Positions 55,001-62,965 of a DNA stretch of 64,000 bases are shown here, one piece after another. The DNA comes from Parapedobacter sp964613725 (GTDB taxonomy: Bacteria; Bacteroidota; Bacteroidia; Sphingobacteriales; Sphingobacteriaceae). The notes beneath the pieces were generated by a model. The model did not search any database. It was not told where the DNA came from and worked only from the letters and a program-made list of their open reading frames with translations. Each line of letters opens with the position of its first letter. Position 1 is the stretch's first letter. A program made the position numbers and the translations under genes. The DNA lies in assembly GCA_964613725.1 (NCBI GenBank), contig CAZTJY010000001.1, positions 23,575-87,574 on the forward strand, in the 5' to 3' direction.

Positions 55001-55210
55001 AAGAATGTGCAGATTGGCTACACGCTTCCGGGGAATATCATGGAAAAAATCCGGCTGAGAAGAGCAAGAATATTTTTCTCCGGTGAGAATCTCTTAACGC
55101 TTTCGCGTATTTCGTCAATCTTCGATCCCGAAACGATCGGAGGCGGATGGGGGGGCAACGTATATCCACTAACGAAAGCTTTTTCCTTTGGTCTACAAAT
55201 AGGCATATAA
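52025..55210 (+). CDS. SusC-like TonB-dependent importer 3
   Basis: Outer-membrane importer of 1061 residues. Signal peptide about 1-25 (ESYAQ), carboxypeptidase-regulatory-like domain about 27-100 (VSGRIISDDGPISGANVQLKD), TonB box LDEIVIVGYGQQKKENLTGAVS, plug with PLILIDGMEGDINTVNPQDIEEISILKDAAASSIYGSRAPFGVVLIKTK, then a full barrel. The APFGVV in place of the more common GANGVI is notable. No STN domain. It has its own promoter and a SusD and sulfatase after it, so it forms a separate sub-operon that probably imports sulfated oligosaccharides. Confidence 0.93.
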   Translation: MAPKIMFILIAGAFFLCWTHESYAQLSVSGRIISDDGPISGANVQLKDSDVSTLSDSKGEFTLTAPVDGFLIISYIGYQTQEIAINNRASIQIKLAVDQKQLDEIVIVGYGQQKKENLTGAVSTVDVTMLESRPVQNAAQMLQGISPGLNITQNNGMLENSPSINIRGIGTIGQGSSGAPLILIDGMEGDINTVNPQDIEEISILKDAAASSIYGSRAPFGVVLIKTKTGKSGQSQLTYNGNIRQVQPLLLPKMMNSLDFATYFNDANINSGGNIYFDPERMQRIQDFMEGRLTATTIPDPNNPEIWWQGYSGGNDNVDWFRALYREQTFAHEHNLAITGGSENIQYYISGQYLDQDGLMVFNQDNYKRYSFNGKVNGKLADWASVSYHARFAREDYHRPSRLSNTLFTDLARQGWPVLPLYDPNGFLNSAPSPALGLRDGGTDALQHDKLAQQLEVVIEPIKNWKLYGQLNYRIYDDFRHWDIQKTYNYDVAGNPYVYEQNSSVHERAYRENYNSNSFYTEYVPQFSGGHNIKGMIGFQTEVNKYRNITATRDGIIVPALPVLDLTSGTDFNGNPLTPAISGKYEDWATVGYFGRINYNFNEKYLFEFNIRRDGSSRFRENARWLWSPSVSAGWNIAKESFWEPLTDWADLVKLRASYGKLGNQNTSSRYPTYVSLPIGTANGTWIVNGTRPNTAGASGLVSQYLTWESIRSWNVGLDLSFFAGQLTSVFDYFIRYTDNMVGPAPELPVILGTNVPSTNNTDLKTYGFEWELAWTRQFNNGLLGNVRVVLSDSKTKILNYPNPSNLLGSYRSGQQMGEIWGYETLGIAQTQEEMDAHLASLPNGGQNALGSQFSAGDILYRDINGDGKIDPGSNTSDDPGDLKVIGNSMPRYLIGLDLRASWRGVDVSTFIQGVLKQDFFQDSYYFWGASTGGIWWSTGLDVHRDYFRGNPDHILGQNLDAYYPRPLFGASAEKNQQVQTRYLQNASYIRLKNVQIGYTLPGNIMEKIRLRRARIFFSGENLLTLSRISSIFDPETIGGGWGGNVYPLTKAFSFGLQIGI

Positions 55211-55246
55211 AACAACGATCGCAACACAACATTAATGTTATTTTCC

Positions 55247-57223
55247 ATGAAAAGTACATCTTATCTTTTCGCAGCCCTTCTTATCGGTCTGCTGTCAGCA
55301 GTAGGTTGCAATAAAGCGTTTCTCGATCGGGAGCCATTATCTACTATCACACCAGAAAACTATCTTTGGGATGAAACTCATCTGGCTGCTTATGCGGTAA
55401 ATCTTTATCAAGTATTCCCCACGCATGACCAGTGGGGCTACGGAACATTCGCTCTAGACGAACATACCGATAACATTGCGGGCCCGACTTACAGTAATCA
55501 GTACGTGCCGGGCGAATTGCGAACCCCGCAGAGTGGCGGCGCTTGGGATTTCAACACCATCTACCAATGTAATTATTTTTTAAACACCGTCATCCCGCGA
55601 TGGCAGAATGGCGAACTTCAAGGTAGTAACGTAGCCCACTATATTGGGGAAATTTATTTCATTCGCGCTTACGAGTATTTCAACAAAGTAACGCAGCTCG
55701 GCGATTTCCCAATTCTAAAGACCGTCCTTCCCGACGACAGATCGGCGCTCATTGATGCCAGCAAGCGTATGCCCCGGAGTGAAGTTACACGCTTCATCTT
55801 GTCTGATCTCGATTCGGCCAGTAGCCTAATGCTGCCAACTTCGCCAGATGGCAATCATAACCGATTATCAAAAAATGTAGCCGAATTATTCAAATCTCGG
55901 GTGGCGTTGCATGAAGCAACGTGGCTCAAATATTTTAAGGGCACACCTTTTGTTCCAAACGGCCCCGATTGGCCGGGTGCCACTAAAGAATATAATTCAA
56001 ACTATACTTTTCAAGCCGGAAGCATAGACAACGAAATCGATTGGCTACTCGAAAGAGCATTAGAAGCCGCACAAACGGTAGCAGACCAACACCCATTAAC
56101 ACCAAACAATGGCGTGTTGCAGCAATCTGCCAATGACCCCGTCAATCCCTATGTCGATATGTTCGGTGCGGTTGATCTTTCCAACTATTCGGAAGTACTA
56201 TTTTGGCGGAGATACGATCGTGGAATGGGGATAACCAATAACATTCCGGTAGTTGCAGCGTCTTCCAATGAAGCCTACGGGATTACCAAAGGTTATGTAG
56301 AAAGCTTTCTGATGGAAAACGGTCTACCTATCTACGATTCCAATTCAGGTTATGAAGGTGATGACTATATTTCGGATGTCAGAAAAAACCGGGATGGCAG
56401 GCTCTGGCTTTTTCTGAAAGAGCCGGGACAGAAAAATGTTATCTTCAATACCGATCAAGGTACTCACAAAACAATAGAAGAGCCGCGACCTACCGTAACC
56501 GGCACTACGAGCGGCACGAAATACCGGACCGGTTATGCTAGTAGAAAGGGCATAAACTATGACGGGCAACAATTTGATAACGGGCAATCGTCCGTCGGGT
56601 CTATCGTATTCCGTGCCGCGGAAGCCTATTTAAATTATCTAGAAGCTTGTTATGAACGATACGGCTCCTTGGATGCCAAAGCCCGGGAGTATTGGCAAGC
56701 AATCCGGGAGCGAGCCCATGTGGATCCAAACGTCAACAAGACGATTTCTGCAACGGATATGGTCAAAGAAGCTGCGGGTGATTGGGCGGCATATTCGGGC
56801 GGACAGCTCGTCGATCCTACCTTATATAACATCCGGCGGGAAAGGCGATCTGAATTATTCGGCGAAGGACTGCGTGATTTCGATTTGCGCCGATGGAGGG
56901 CAAAAGATCAAATGATAGAAACGCCTTACCATATCGAAGGTTTTAAATTATGGGGCCCTATGAAGGACTGGTACACCGATTTGCATTATGGAACACCCAC
57001 ATCAAATGTTTCCGCCCCCTCCTTAAGCCAATACTTTCGCCCCTATGAAATCACCGGAAACGAAACCGTATTCAATGGTTACAAATGGCTGATGGCGCAT
57101 TATCTTCAGCCGATTGCCTTACAACATTTCTTAATCACTTCTCAAAAAAATGATGTACAAACTTCGCCAATTTATCAGAATCCCGGGTGGCCGACTACGG
57201 CAAATCAAGGTGCATCGTTTTAA
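55247..57223 (+). CDS. SusD-like glycan-binding lipoprotein 3
   Basis: A 658-residue lipoprotein from the ATG at 55247 (an ATG at 55235 adds four residues). Acylated Cys21 in SAVGC, followed by NKAFLDREPLSTITPENY. It is longer than most SusD proteins because of a mid-region insert (about 395-450, GQKNVIFNTDQGTHKTIEEPRPTVTG). Family marks: YFIRAYEYFNKVTQLGDFPI, AEAYLNYLEACYERYG, IRRERRSELFGEGLRDFDLRRWR and IYQNPGWPTTANQGASF. Its 3' end overlaps the longest possible reading of the sulfatase gene. Confidence 0.9.
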   Translation: MKSTSYLFAALLIGLLSAVGCNKAFLDREPLSTITPENYLWDETHLAAYAVNLYQVFPTHDQWGYGTFALDEHTDNIAGPTYSNQYVPGELRTPQSGGAWDFNTIYQCNYFLNTVIPRWQNGELQGSNVAHYIGEIYFIRAYEYFNKVTQLGDFPILKTVLPDDRSALIDASKRMPRSEVTRFILSDLDSASSLMLPTSPDGNHNRLSKNVAELFKSRVALHEATWLKYFKGTPFVPNGPDWPGATKEYNSNYTFQAGSIDNEIDWLLERALEAAQTVADQHPLTPNNGVLQQSANDPVNPYVDMFGAVDLSNYSEVLFWRRYDRGMGITNNIPVVAASSNEAYGITKGYVESFLMENGLPIYDSNSGYEGDDYISDVRKNRDGRLWLFLKEPGQKNVIFNTDQGTHKTIEEPRPTVTGTTSGTKYRTGYASRKGINYDGQQFDNGQSSVGSIVFRAAEAYLNYLEACYERYGSLDAKAREYWQAIRERAHVDPNVNKTISATDMVKEAAGDWAAYSGGQLVDPTLYNIRRERRSELFGEGLRDFDLRRWRAKDQMIETPYHIEGFKLWGPMKDWYTDLHYGTPTSNVSAPSLSQYFRPYEITGNETVFNGYKWLMAHYLQPIALQHFLITSQKNDVQTSPIYQNPGWPTTANQGASF

Positions 57224-58706
57224 CATAGTCTTGTTTGGTTTGATGTGCGTGTGGGGTTTAGGATGCCATGAACGTCGCATACCGCGCGACACGCCGCCCA
57301 ACATCATCTTAATTGTAACGGATGACCAAGGGTATGCCGATTTAAGTGCATACGATCATGTGTCGCCGGGTTGCCATACCCCGAACATGGACCGCATTGC
57401 CCAGCACGGGGTACTATTCACACAGGCATATGCAACCGCCCCCGTTTGCAGTCCCTCGCGTGTGGCCATGCTCACCGGCAAGTATCAAGGCCGCTGGGAT
57501 TCGCTAATGTATTGGACACCTGGGCTACCACAGGAGGCCCCTACCCTAGCAGAACTATTAAAAAACGAAGGTTACGTCACCGCAAAGTTTGGAAAAAGCG
57601 ATTTGGGCCGGAATTTCCACAATGCCGATGTGCGAGAATTCCCAGTCAACCATGGCTACGACTATTTTTTGGGATTCAGTGCGCATGCACACGATTTTTT
57701 CTTACTCGATGAAGAAACCGAAAAGAAGACCCCTGATCCATACGGTTGGAGTGAATCGCTGGGCCGGCTTTATAGAAATACGACGAAAGAAGGGTTTAAC
57801 GACCAATATACTACCAATCTTTTCACAGATGAAGCCATCTCCTTCATCGAGCAACATAAAGACGCTCCTTTTTTCATCGATCTGTCGTATAATGCCGTTC
57901 ACCACCTCATACATGAAGTACCCACCGCATACTTGAAGAAGTGGGGAGTTCGGGAAATCCCAAAATACGATCCAGCCACTGGCACGTACGCCGATTATTA
58001 TTGGAAATACACGCAGGTAAACGATATTTCCGATGAAGAAATGCGACTGTACTATCTCGCAAACTTAAATTGCCTCGACGATAATATCGGCAGATTGCTC
58101 GATGCATTGGAGAGAAACGACCGCTATGACAATACCCTCATCATCTTCTTATCAGATAATGGCGGTGAACCGCTGTCGGGCGCAAACAACCAGCCGCTGA
58201 GTGGATCGAAGTATACGATGTTCGAAGGGGGTATACGGATACCGTTCATGATGTCGTGGCCCGACCGGTTGCCCCAAGGCCGTGTGTACCATCATCGTAT
58301 ATCGGCATTGGACATTGTGCCAACGGCCAGCGAGGCCGCAGGCATAACATCCGGGGACGAACCATTCGACGGCAAAAGCCTCATCACCCCTGTGATGGAT
58401 GACAAACCGAAAGCGAACGATCAACCGCTGTTCTTTAAATTCGACAACCAGTTTGCGGTAATTGATAAGGAGTGGAAATTGGTATTCGCCGAAAACTACA
58501 ATCCCGCTGACCGGCCGATCACCTCTCAGATTCAATTGAATGAATTCAGTGGAAAACTAGCATTATTTAATATTGCAGACGACCCGGGCGAGCAACACAA
58601 CTTGATTGAGCAACACCCTTCGGTGGCTATGCGGCTGGAAAAGCTATATGCAGACTGGCTCCGGGAGATGGCTGCTGCGCGCAAACATTATCAGTCGATG
58701 CAATGA
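57150..58706 (+). CDS. S1-type sulfatase lipoprotein
   Basis: Formylglycine-dependent sulfatase of up to 518 residues. Active-site motif CSPSR has Cys100, to be converted to formylglycine; metal ligands lie in VTDDQGY (Asp58, Asp59) and LSDNGG. The lipobox Cys39 (VWGLGC) anchors it to the envelope. The start is uncertain: ATG at 57150 overlaps SusD by 74 bases, whereas GTG at 57210 overlaps by 14 and gives a more normal lipoprotein signal (HRFNIVLFGLMCVWGLGC). Linkage to SusC/SusD 3 implies removal of sulfate from the imported glycan. No maturase gene is seen in the window. It ends three bases from the convergent gldB. Confidence 0.88.
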   Translation: MMYKLRQFIRIPGGRLRQIKVHRFNIVLFGLMCVWGLGCHERRIPRDTPPNIILIVTDDQGYADLSAYDHVSPGCHTPNMDRIAQHGVLFTQAYATAPVCSPSRVAMLTGKYQGRWDSLMYWTPGLPQEAPTLAELLKNEGYVTAKFGKSDLGRNFHNADVREFPVNHGYDYFLGFSAHAHDFFLLDEETEKKTPDPYGWSESLGRLYRNTTKEGFNDQYTTNLFTDEAISFIEQHKDAPFFIDLSYNAVHHLIHEVPTAYLKKWGVREIPKYDPATGTYADYYWKYTQVNDISDEEMRLYYLANLNCLDDNIGRLLDALERNDRYDNTLIIFLSDNGGEPLSGANNQPLSGSKYTMFEGGIRIPFMMSWPDRLPQGRVYHHRISALDIVPTASEAAGITSGDEPFDGKSLITPVMDDKPKANDQPLFFKFDNQFAVIDKEWKLVFAENYNPADRPITSQIQLNEFSGKLALFNIADDPGEQHNLIEQHPSVAMRLEKLYADWLREMAAARKHYQSMQ

Positions 58707-58709
58707 CGC

Positions 58710-59744
58710 TTACCCACCCCGGTACCGCGATTCATCCAATATTTTCTGCGCATCTTTCGTGTCCAATAGCTCTGAAAGGCTGACATCCGGGTTTCGGTCC
58801 ATATAGGCCTGTACCATTTTCCAGCCGATGAATACGCCAAGTTTGGGCGCGGACTCATTCTGTTCGCCCAGTTCGGGCGTGAACGGTGCCTCACCAAGGT
58901 ATTTCTGGATACGGTTATAGTCAGCCTCGTAGAGCAACTTCTCCTGTAAAAACCACGCCCAGATATCGCGTTCGAAGTGATTAGCCCACTTCCACTGATC
59001 CGTTGTATAGCCTATCATCAAACTATCCGCCACATCGGGCATCACCTGTTCCATCACGTACATCACCTTCCCATGATACACCATGTGCTGCAGCAAACTT
59101 GCATCTAGGCCATCTTGCTGGAACAGGTTTTCCCGAACATAGCTTTCCACCACCCTGGGCACGATGTTCTCCGGCGTGAAGCGCCGAGAAATGTAGTGTG
59201 GGATACTGCCGCGCAACGCGGGATAAAACTTTGAATCCGATCCGAGGAACATATCAAGTCCGATACCGATATAATCCTCGCCGACAGGCGTCTGTACGGC
59301 AAATCCGGAAAAAAAAGCGATGATCCGGGGGATGTCAATCAACGGGAAATAATACTTCAAATGCCTAAATGCTTCCGTTAGCCCCGCCTCCTGCTTCCCC
59401 ATATCCGGATAAATTTCATAGACACTCGCCTTCAATGCGTTAAAATCTTCGGTAGCGATGACCGTTTGAAGTGTGGATGTGAGCTGGACACTATCCAAAG
59501 GATTGCCGGCTTCCAGCATATATTGCATGTAATCAGCGTAGAAATAACCATAGCGCTGCAACCATTCGCGGTTTTTGATAATGACGTTGGTCTGGGTCAG
59601 ACTATCCAGCGCCCTATCGAAGCGTTCAATGCGAATATCCACGTCGACGTGGCTTACATCCACCCGATCCGTCCGGACGCATGAAAACAGACTGATAATT
59701 AAAAAAAAGGAATAAATTTGCCGTGCACGGGTTTTGAGCATCAT
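58710..59744 (-). CDS. gldB: Gliding motility lipoprotein GldB
   Basis: A 344-residue lipoprotein; signal with acylated Cys22 (ISLFSC). The body is typical of GldB: VDIRIERFDRALDSL, YGYFYADYMQYMLEAG, LTEAFRHLKYYFP, GFAVQTPVGEDYIGIGLDMFLGSDS, FTPENIVPRVVESYVRENLF and the C-terminal IGWKMVQAYMDRNPDVSLSELLD. GldB is required for gliding in Flavobacterium, though the family is also found in non-gliding Bacteroidota. It is divergent from the barrel protein/nadE pair; gldB beside nadE is a conserved neighbourhood in this phylum. Confidence 0.9.
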   Translation of the reverse strand: MMLKTRARQIYSFFLIISLFSCVRTDRVDVSHVDVDIRIERFDRALDSLTQTNVIIKNREWLQRYGYFYADYMQYMLEAGNPLDSVQLTSTLQTVIATEDFNALKASVYEIYPDMGKQEAGLTEAFRHLKYYFPLIDIPRIIAFFSGFAVQTPVGEDYIGIGLDMFLGSDSKFYPALRGSIPHYISRRFTPENIVPRVVESYVRENLFQQDGLDASLLQHMVYHGKVMYVMEQVMPDVADSLMIGYTTDQWKWANHFERDIWAWFLQEKLLYEADYNRIQKYLGEAPFTPELGEQNESAPKLGVFIGWKMVQAYMDRNPDVSLSELLDTKDAQKILDESRYRGG

Positions 59745-59813
59745 TTTTGTTCATTAGCTGGCAGCGAAGTTAAGGATTTTGATGGGCATGATGGACACGA
59801 TTATCATTACAGT

Positions 59814-60488
59814 ATGCAAACGAAAACACGACTATTCCTTTTAATGCCTTTTTTATTGACCATATTTAGCGGCTACCGCGTTCAAGCGCAAGACTATTAC
59901 AGTTCTACGTACCAATATAAGCCGGTTTCACTGGGCATTACGTTCGCGCCGAATATCGCGTGGATGCGTTACGGAGGAACGGGAGACCACAAGAGCACGC
60001 CAAAATTCGGCTATGCCTACGGCCTGCTTGCGGATTTTGCATTTACGGAAAACTACTATTTTTCTTCCGGATTGCTCATCAATACATTAAATGCCGAATC
60101 GAATTACTCAGACCCCACGGTGGACTACGCACCGGGCACGGATCTGACCAACGATTACCGATTGCAATACGCCGAGATCCCGATAACAGTTAAACTGAAA
60201 AGTACCATGCGGTATTTCCGTAGTTATTACGGGCAATTTGGCTTTACGGGCGGTGTTAAACTTAATGCAAAAGAAAAGAAACCTGGCGCCGACAGCCGAA
60301 CTTCGATGGGCGACGATGCTGACTTCTTCCGACTTGCCCTGCAGATTGGCGGTGGCGTGGAATGGCAGCTCGACCACAACATGGTGATGTTGACGGGTTT
60401 GAGCTTCAACAATGGCTTTACTCGGATCGTCAAGACCGGCGAGCCGCGAAACTCGTATGTGGCCTTTAATTTCGGCATCTTTTTCTAA
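59814..60488 (+). CDS. Outer-membrane beta-barrel protein (porin family)
   Basis: A 224-residue protein from the ATG at 59814; signal peptide about 1-26 (GYRVQAQ). The rest alternates as in 8-10-stranded small barrels: KPVSLGITFAPNIAWMRY, FGYAYGLLADFAFTENYYFSSGLLINTL, LQYAEIPITVKLKSTMRYFRSYYGQFGFTGGVKLN, FRLALQIGGGVEWQLDHNMVMLTGLSFNNGF, and a C-terminal aromatic (AFNFGIFF) as needed for BAM insertion. It resembles PorT-type barrels of Bacteroidota but a role in type 9 secretion cannot be claimed. nadE follows 24 bases later. Confidence 0.78.
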   Translation: MQTKTRLFLLMPFLLTIFSGYRVQAQDYYSSTYQYKPVSLGITFAPNIAWMRYGGTGDHKSTPKFGYAYGLLADFAFTENYYFSSGLLINTLNAESNYSDPTVDYAPGTDLTNDYRLQYAEIPITVKLKSTMRYFRSYYGQFGFTGGVKLNAKEKKPGADSRTSMGDDADFFRLALQIGGGVEWQLDHNMVMLTGLSFNNGFTRIVKTGEPRNSYVAFNFGIFF

Positions 60489-60512
60489 CCTTATCGACAA
60501 CTGCTAAGATCC

Positions 60513-62156
60513 ATGATCATTGCTTTAGCCCAACTCAACTACCACATTGGCGACTTCGACCGGAATACGGCAGCAGTCGTCAGCGCTATCCATGCAGCCA
60601 AGACCAAGGGAGCCAATCTCATCGTATTCGCCGAATTGGCTATCGGTGGCTATCCCGCTAAGGACTTGTTGCGCTCGCCCGCATTTCTTGAGCATTGCGC
60701 ATCTGCCACGACCGAAATTGCAAAACATTGCGTCGGCATCGCCTGCATCATTGGCGCTCCTATTCGCAACACGAGTGGAAAAGGCAAGCCATTGCATAAT
60801 GCAGCATTGTTCATCGCTGAGGGTCACGTACAGCACGTGATACACAAGGGCCTACTTCCAGATTACGACGTGTTTGATGAGTATCGCCATTTCCAGCCAG
60901 CCGAAGGTTTCGGTTGCATTGACTATCAAGGCACGAAAATCGCACTGACCATTTGCGAAGATCTTTGGAATATTACCTCGCCGCAAATGTATCGACGGAG
61001 CCCGATGGACCTGTTAGCGGATGAACAGCCGGACCTCATCATCAATATCGCAGCATCGCCGTTTTCTTACAACCACCTCAATGCGCGGTTGGAGGTGTTG
61101 CGTACCCATGCCAAAAACAACGCCGTGCCCTTACTGTATCTCAACCAAGTGGGCGCACATACCGATATTATTTTCGATGGCCGATCGATCGTCCTTTCCC
61201 CTGTGGGCGAGCTGGTTGACATGATGGCCTCTTTTTTGGAGGCGATACACTATTACGAAATAAACAGCGGCAGCGTTACGCCCTTACAACCCGCAGACCC
61301 CGTTCACCATCCATTAGATACGCCGTTGATCCATCAAGCGCTCTTGCTGGGCATCCGCGACTATTTCGGAAAATCGGGCTTCACCAAGGCGGTTGTCGGA
61401 CTATCGGGCGGCATTGATTCAGCGGTCGTGGCAGCACTGGCGTGCGAAGCCCTGGGGCCGGAAAATGTCATGGCGGTACTGATGCCCTCGGTGTATTCGA
61501 GCGACCATTCCATCTCTGATGCGCTTGACTTGGTGCATAACACGGGTTGCCGCCATGAGATCATCCCTATACAGCCCATGGCGGACGCATTTGATGAAAG
61601 CCTGGGCAAAGCGTTCGAGGGGCTAGCGCCGGATGTGACCGAAGAAAACATCCAAGCCCGCATTCGGGGTACGTTGCTGATGGCTTTTTCCAACAAACTG
61701 GGTTACATCCTGCTCAACACATCCAATAAGAGCGAAGCCGCCGTAGGTTACGGCACCTTATACGGCGATATGGCTGGCGCCTTGGGCGTGATTGGCGACG
61801 TCTACAAAACACAGGTCTATCACTTAGCAAGCTACCTCAACCGCGAACGGCAAATCATCCCCCAGCACACCATCGTAAAGCCGCCTTCGGCCGAATTACG
61901 GCCAGGCCAGAAAGATAGTGATTCTCTCCCCGATTATGAACTGCTGGATGCCGTGCTTTTCCAATACATCGAAAACGAAAAAAGTGCCGCACAAATCACT
62001 GCCCTCGGGTTTGAGGAAACCCTAGTGCATCGCATACTGCGCTTGGTAAATCGGGCAGAATTCAAGCGCTTCCAAGCCCCGCCAGTGTTGCGTGTGAGCA
62101 GTAAAGCGTTTGGGGCCGGCCGATCAATGCCATTGGTGGGCACCTATCCGCTATGA
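60513..62156 (+). CDS. nadE: Glutamine-dependent NAD+ synthetase
   Basis: Cytoplasmic 547-residue enzyme making NAD+ from deamido-NAD+ with ammonia from glutamine and ATP. The N-terminal nitrilase-type amidase (1-250) shows the Glu41-Lys112-Cys148 triad (VFAELAIGGYP, HKGLLPDYDVFDEYR, ALTICEDLWN). The C-terminal synthetase (about 265-547) has the pyrophosphatase loop LSGGIDSAVVAAL (297-309), NTSNKSEAAVGYGTLYGDMAGA and KPPSAELRPGQKDSDSLPDYELLD. Length and order are normal for the two-domain form. Confidence 0.97.
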   Translation: MIIALAQLNYHIGDFDRNTAAVVSAIHAAKTKGANLIVFAELAIGGYPAKDLLRSPAFLEHCASATTEIAKHCVGIACIIGAPIRNTSGKGKPLHNAALFIAEGHVQHVIHKGLLPDYDVFDEYRHFQPAEGFGCIDYQGTKIALTICEDLWNITSPQMYRRSPMDLLADEQPDLIINIAASPFSYNHLNARLEVLRTHAKNNAVPLLYLNQVGAHTDIIFDGRSIVLSPVGELVDMMASFLEAIHYYEINSGSVTPLQPADPVHHPLDTPLIHQALLLGIRDYFGKSGFTKAVVGLSGGIDSAVVAALACEALGPENVMAVLMPSVYSSDHSISDALDLVHNTGCRHEIIPIQPMADAFDESLGKAFEGLAPDVTEENIQARIRGTLLMAFSNKLGYILLNTSNKSEAAVGYGTLYGDMAGALGVIGDVYKTQVYHLASYLNRERQIIPQHTIVKPPSAELRPGQKDSDSLPDYELLDAVLFQYIENEKSAAQITALGFEETLVHRILRLVNRAEFKRFQAPPVLRVSSKAFGAGRSMPLVGTYPL

Positions 62157-62365
62157 GCTACCCTTCCGGTATGCGACCGCGCGGCTGCCGGAACGCACCC
62201 TATCTGCGCTATATGAAATGGTACATATCAGCTACATACCTGGTACGCATCACTTACTTATCCCGGCACACAGCATGGCATGACTACAGGATGTACATAG
62301 TCGATTAAACCATCCTCGCTGGAATCCGTCTAAGTGTTATAAACAAATATTAGGAGACCATAGCC

Positions 62366-62944
62366 ATGAAAAGGTTCATTCTATATTTCATTCCCGTAAT
62401 GGTAATGGCGTCGTGCTCGGCTTACCAATACCACACCACCAAAATAGAAAGCACTGATTTTTCTAAATACCATACTTACAGTTGGCTGCCGCCCGTCGAC
62501 TCGCTGTCAAAATCGTATTTCGACAACGACATTGCCAACGCCAACATCTTGGAGACGGCCAACCGCGAGCTTGAAGCTCGGGGGCTTTCCTATACGAAAG
62601 ACAACCCGGATTTGTTGTTCCGATACGTCGCCATCGTCAATAACAAAAGTCGGCCATTATATGGCGGGCATCCATATGGCCCCTGGGGCATGTGGGGGTA
62701 TAATCCATGGATGTGGGGACCAGGCTGGGGTTACTATGGCTACGGATGGAACCGCCCTGTCGGCGAAGAGCGTTACCGCGCTGGCCATATCATTATCGAG
62801 GCTAGGGATAGGCAGTCCAACACCGTTATCTGGCAAGCCCGTGGCAGCGGTCAGGTACGCACGCCGGAAGATGCCATCAATAAACTGCCGGAAATCGTTA
62901 ACGGTGTGATGGCCCAGTTCCCCGTGGCAGCCGCCAAACGCTAG
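62366..62944 (+). CDS. DUF4136 family lipoprotein
   Basis: A 192-residue lipoprotein with acylated Cys17 (MVMASC). DUF4136 marks: DFSKYHTYSWLPP at about 31-43, IANANILETANRELEARGLSYTKDNPDLLFRYVAIVNNK, and the C-terminal IIIEARDRQSNTVIWQARGSGQVRTPEDAINKLPEIVNGVMAQFP. A central insert (about 96-130) is extremely rich in Gly, Trp, Tyr and Pro (GPWGMWGYNPWMWGPGWGYYGYG). Function of the family is unknown. It appears monocistronic; the 209 bases upstream hold only a weak 6-bp hairpin (62164-62193) and no -7 consensus. Confidence 0.88.
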   Translation: MKRFILYFIPVMVMASCSAYQYHTTKIESTDFSKYHTYSWLPPVDSLSKSYFDNDIANANILETANRELEARGLSYTKDNPDLLFRYVAIVNNKSRPLYGGHPYGPWGMWGYNPWMWGPGWGYYGYGWNRPVGEERYRAGHIIIEARDRQSNTVIWQARGSGQVRTPEDAINKLPEIVNGVMAQFPVAAAKR

Positions 62945-62965
62945 GCTCACAAACGCACAGGCTCA

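Noticed and set aside
18654..55210. ECF sigma/anti-sigma or hybrid two-component control of the SusC genes
   Set aside because: None of the three SusC proteins has an STN domain and no sigma, FecR or hybrid sensor gene is in the window.
62157..62365. tRNA or small RNA in the gap after nadE
   Set aside because: No cloverleaf arms or TTCRA loop was found; only a 6-bp inverted repeat is present.
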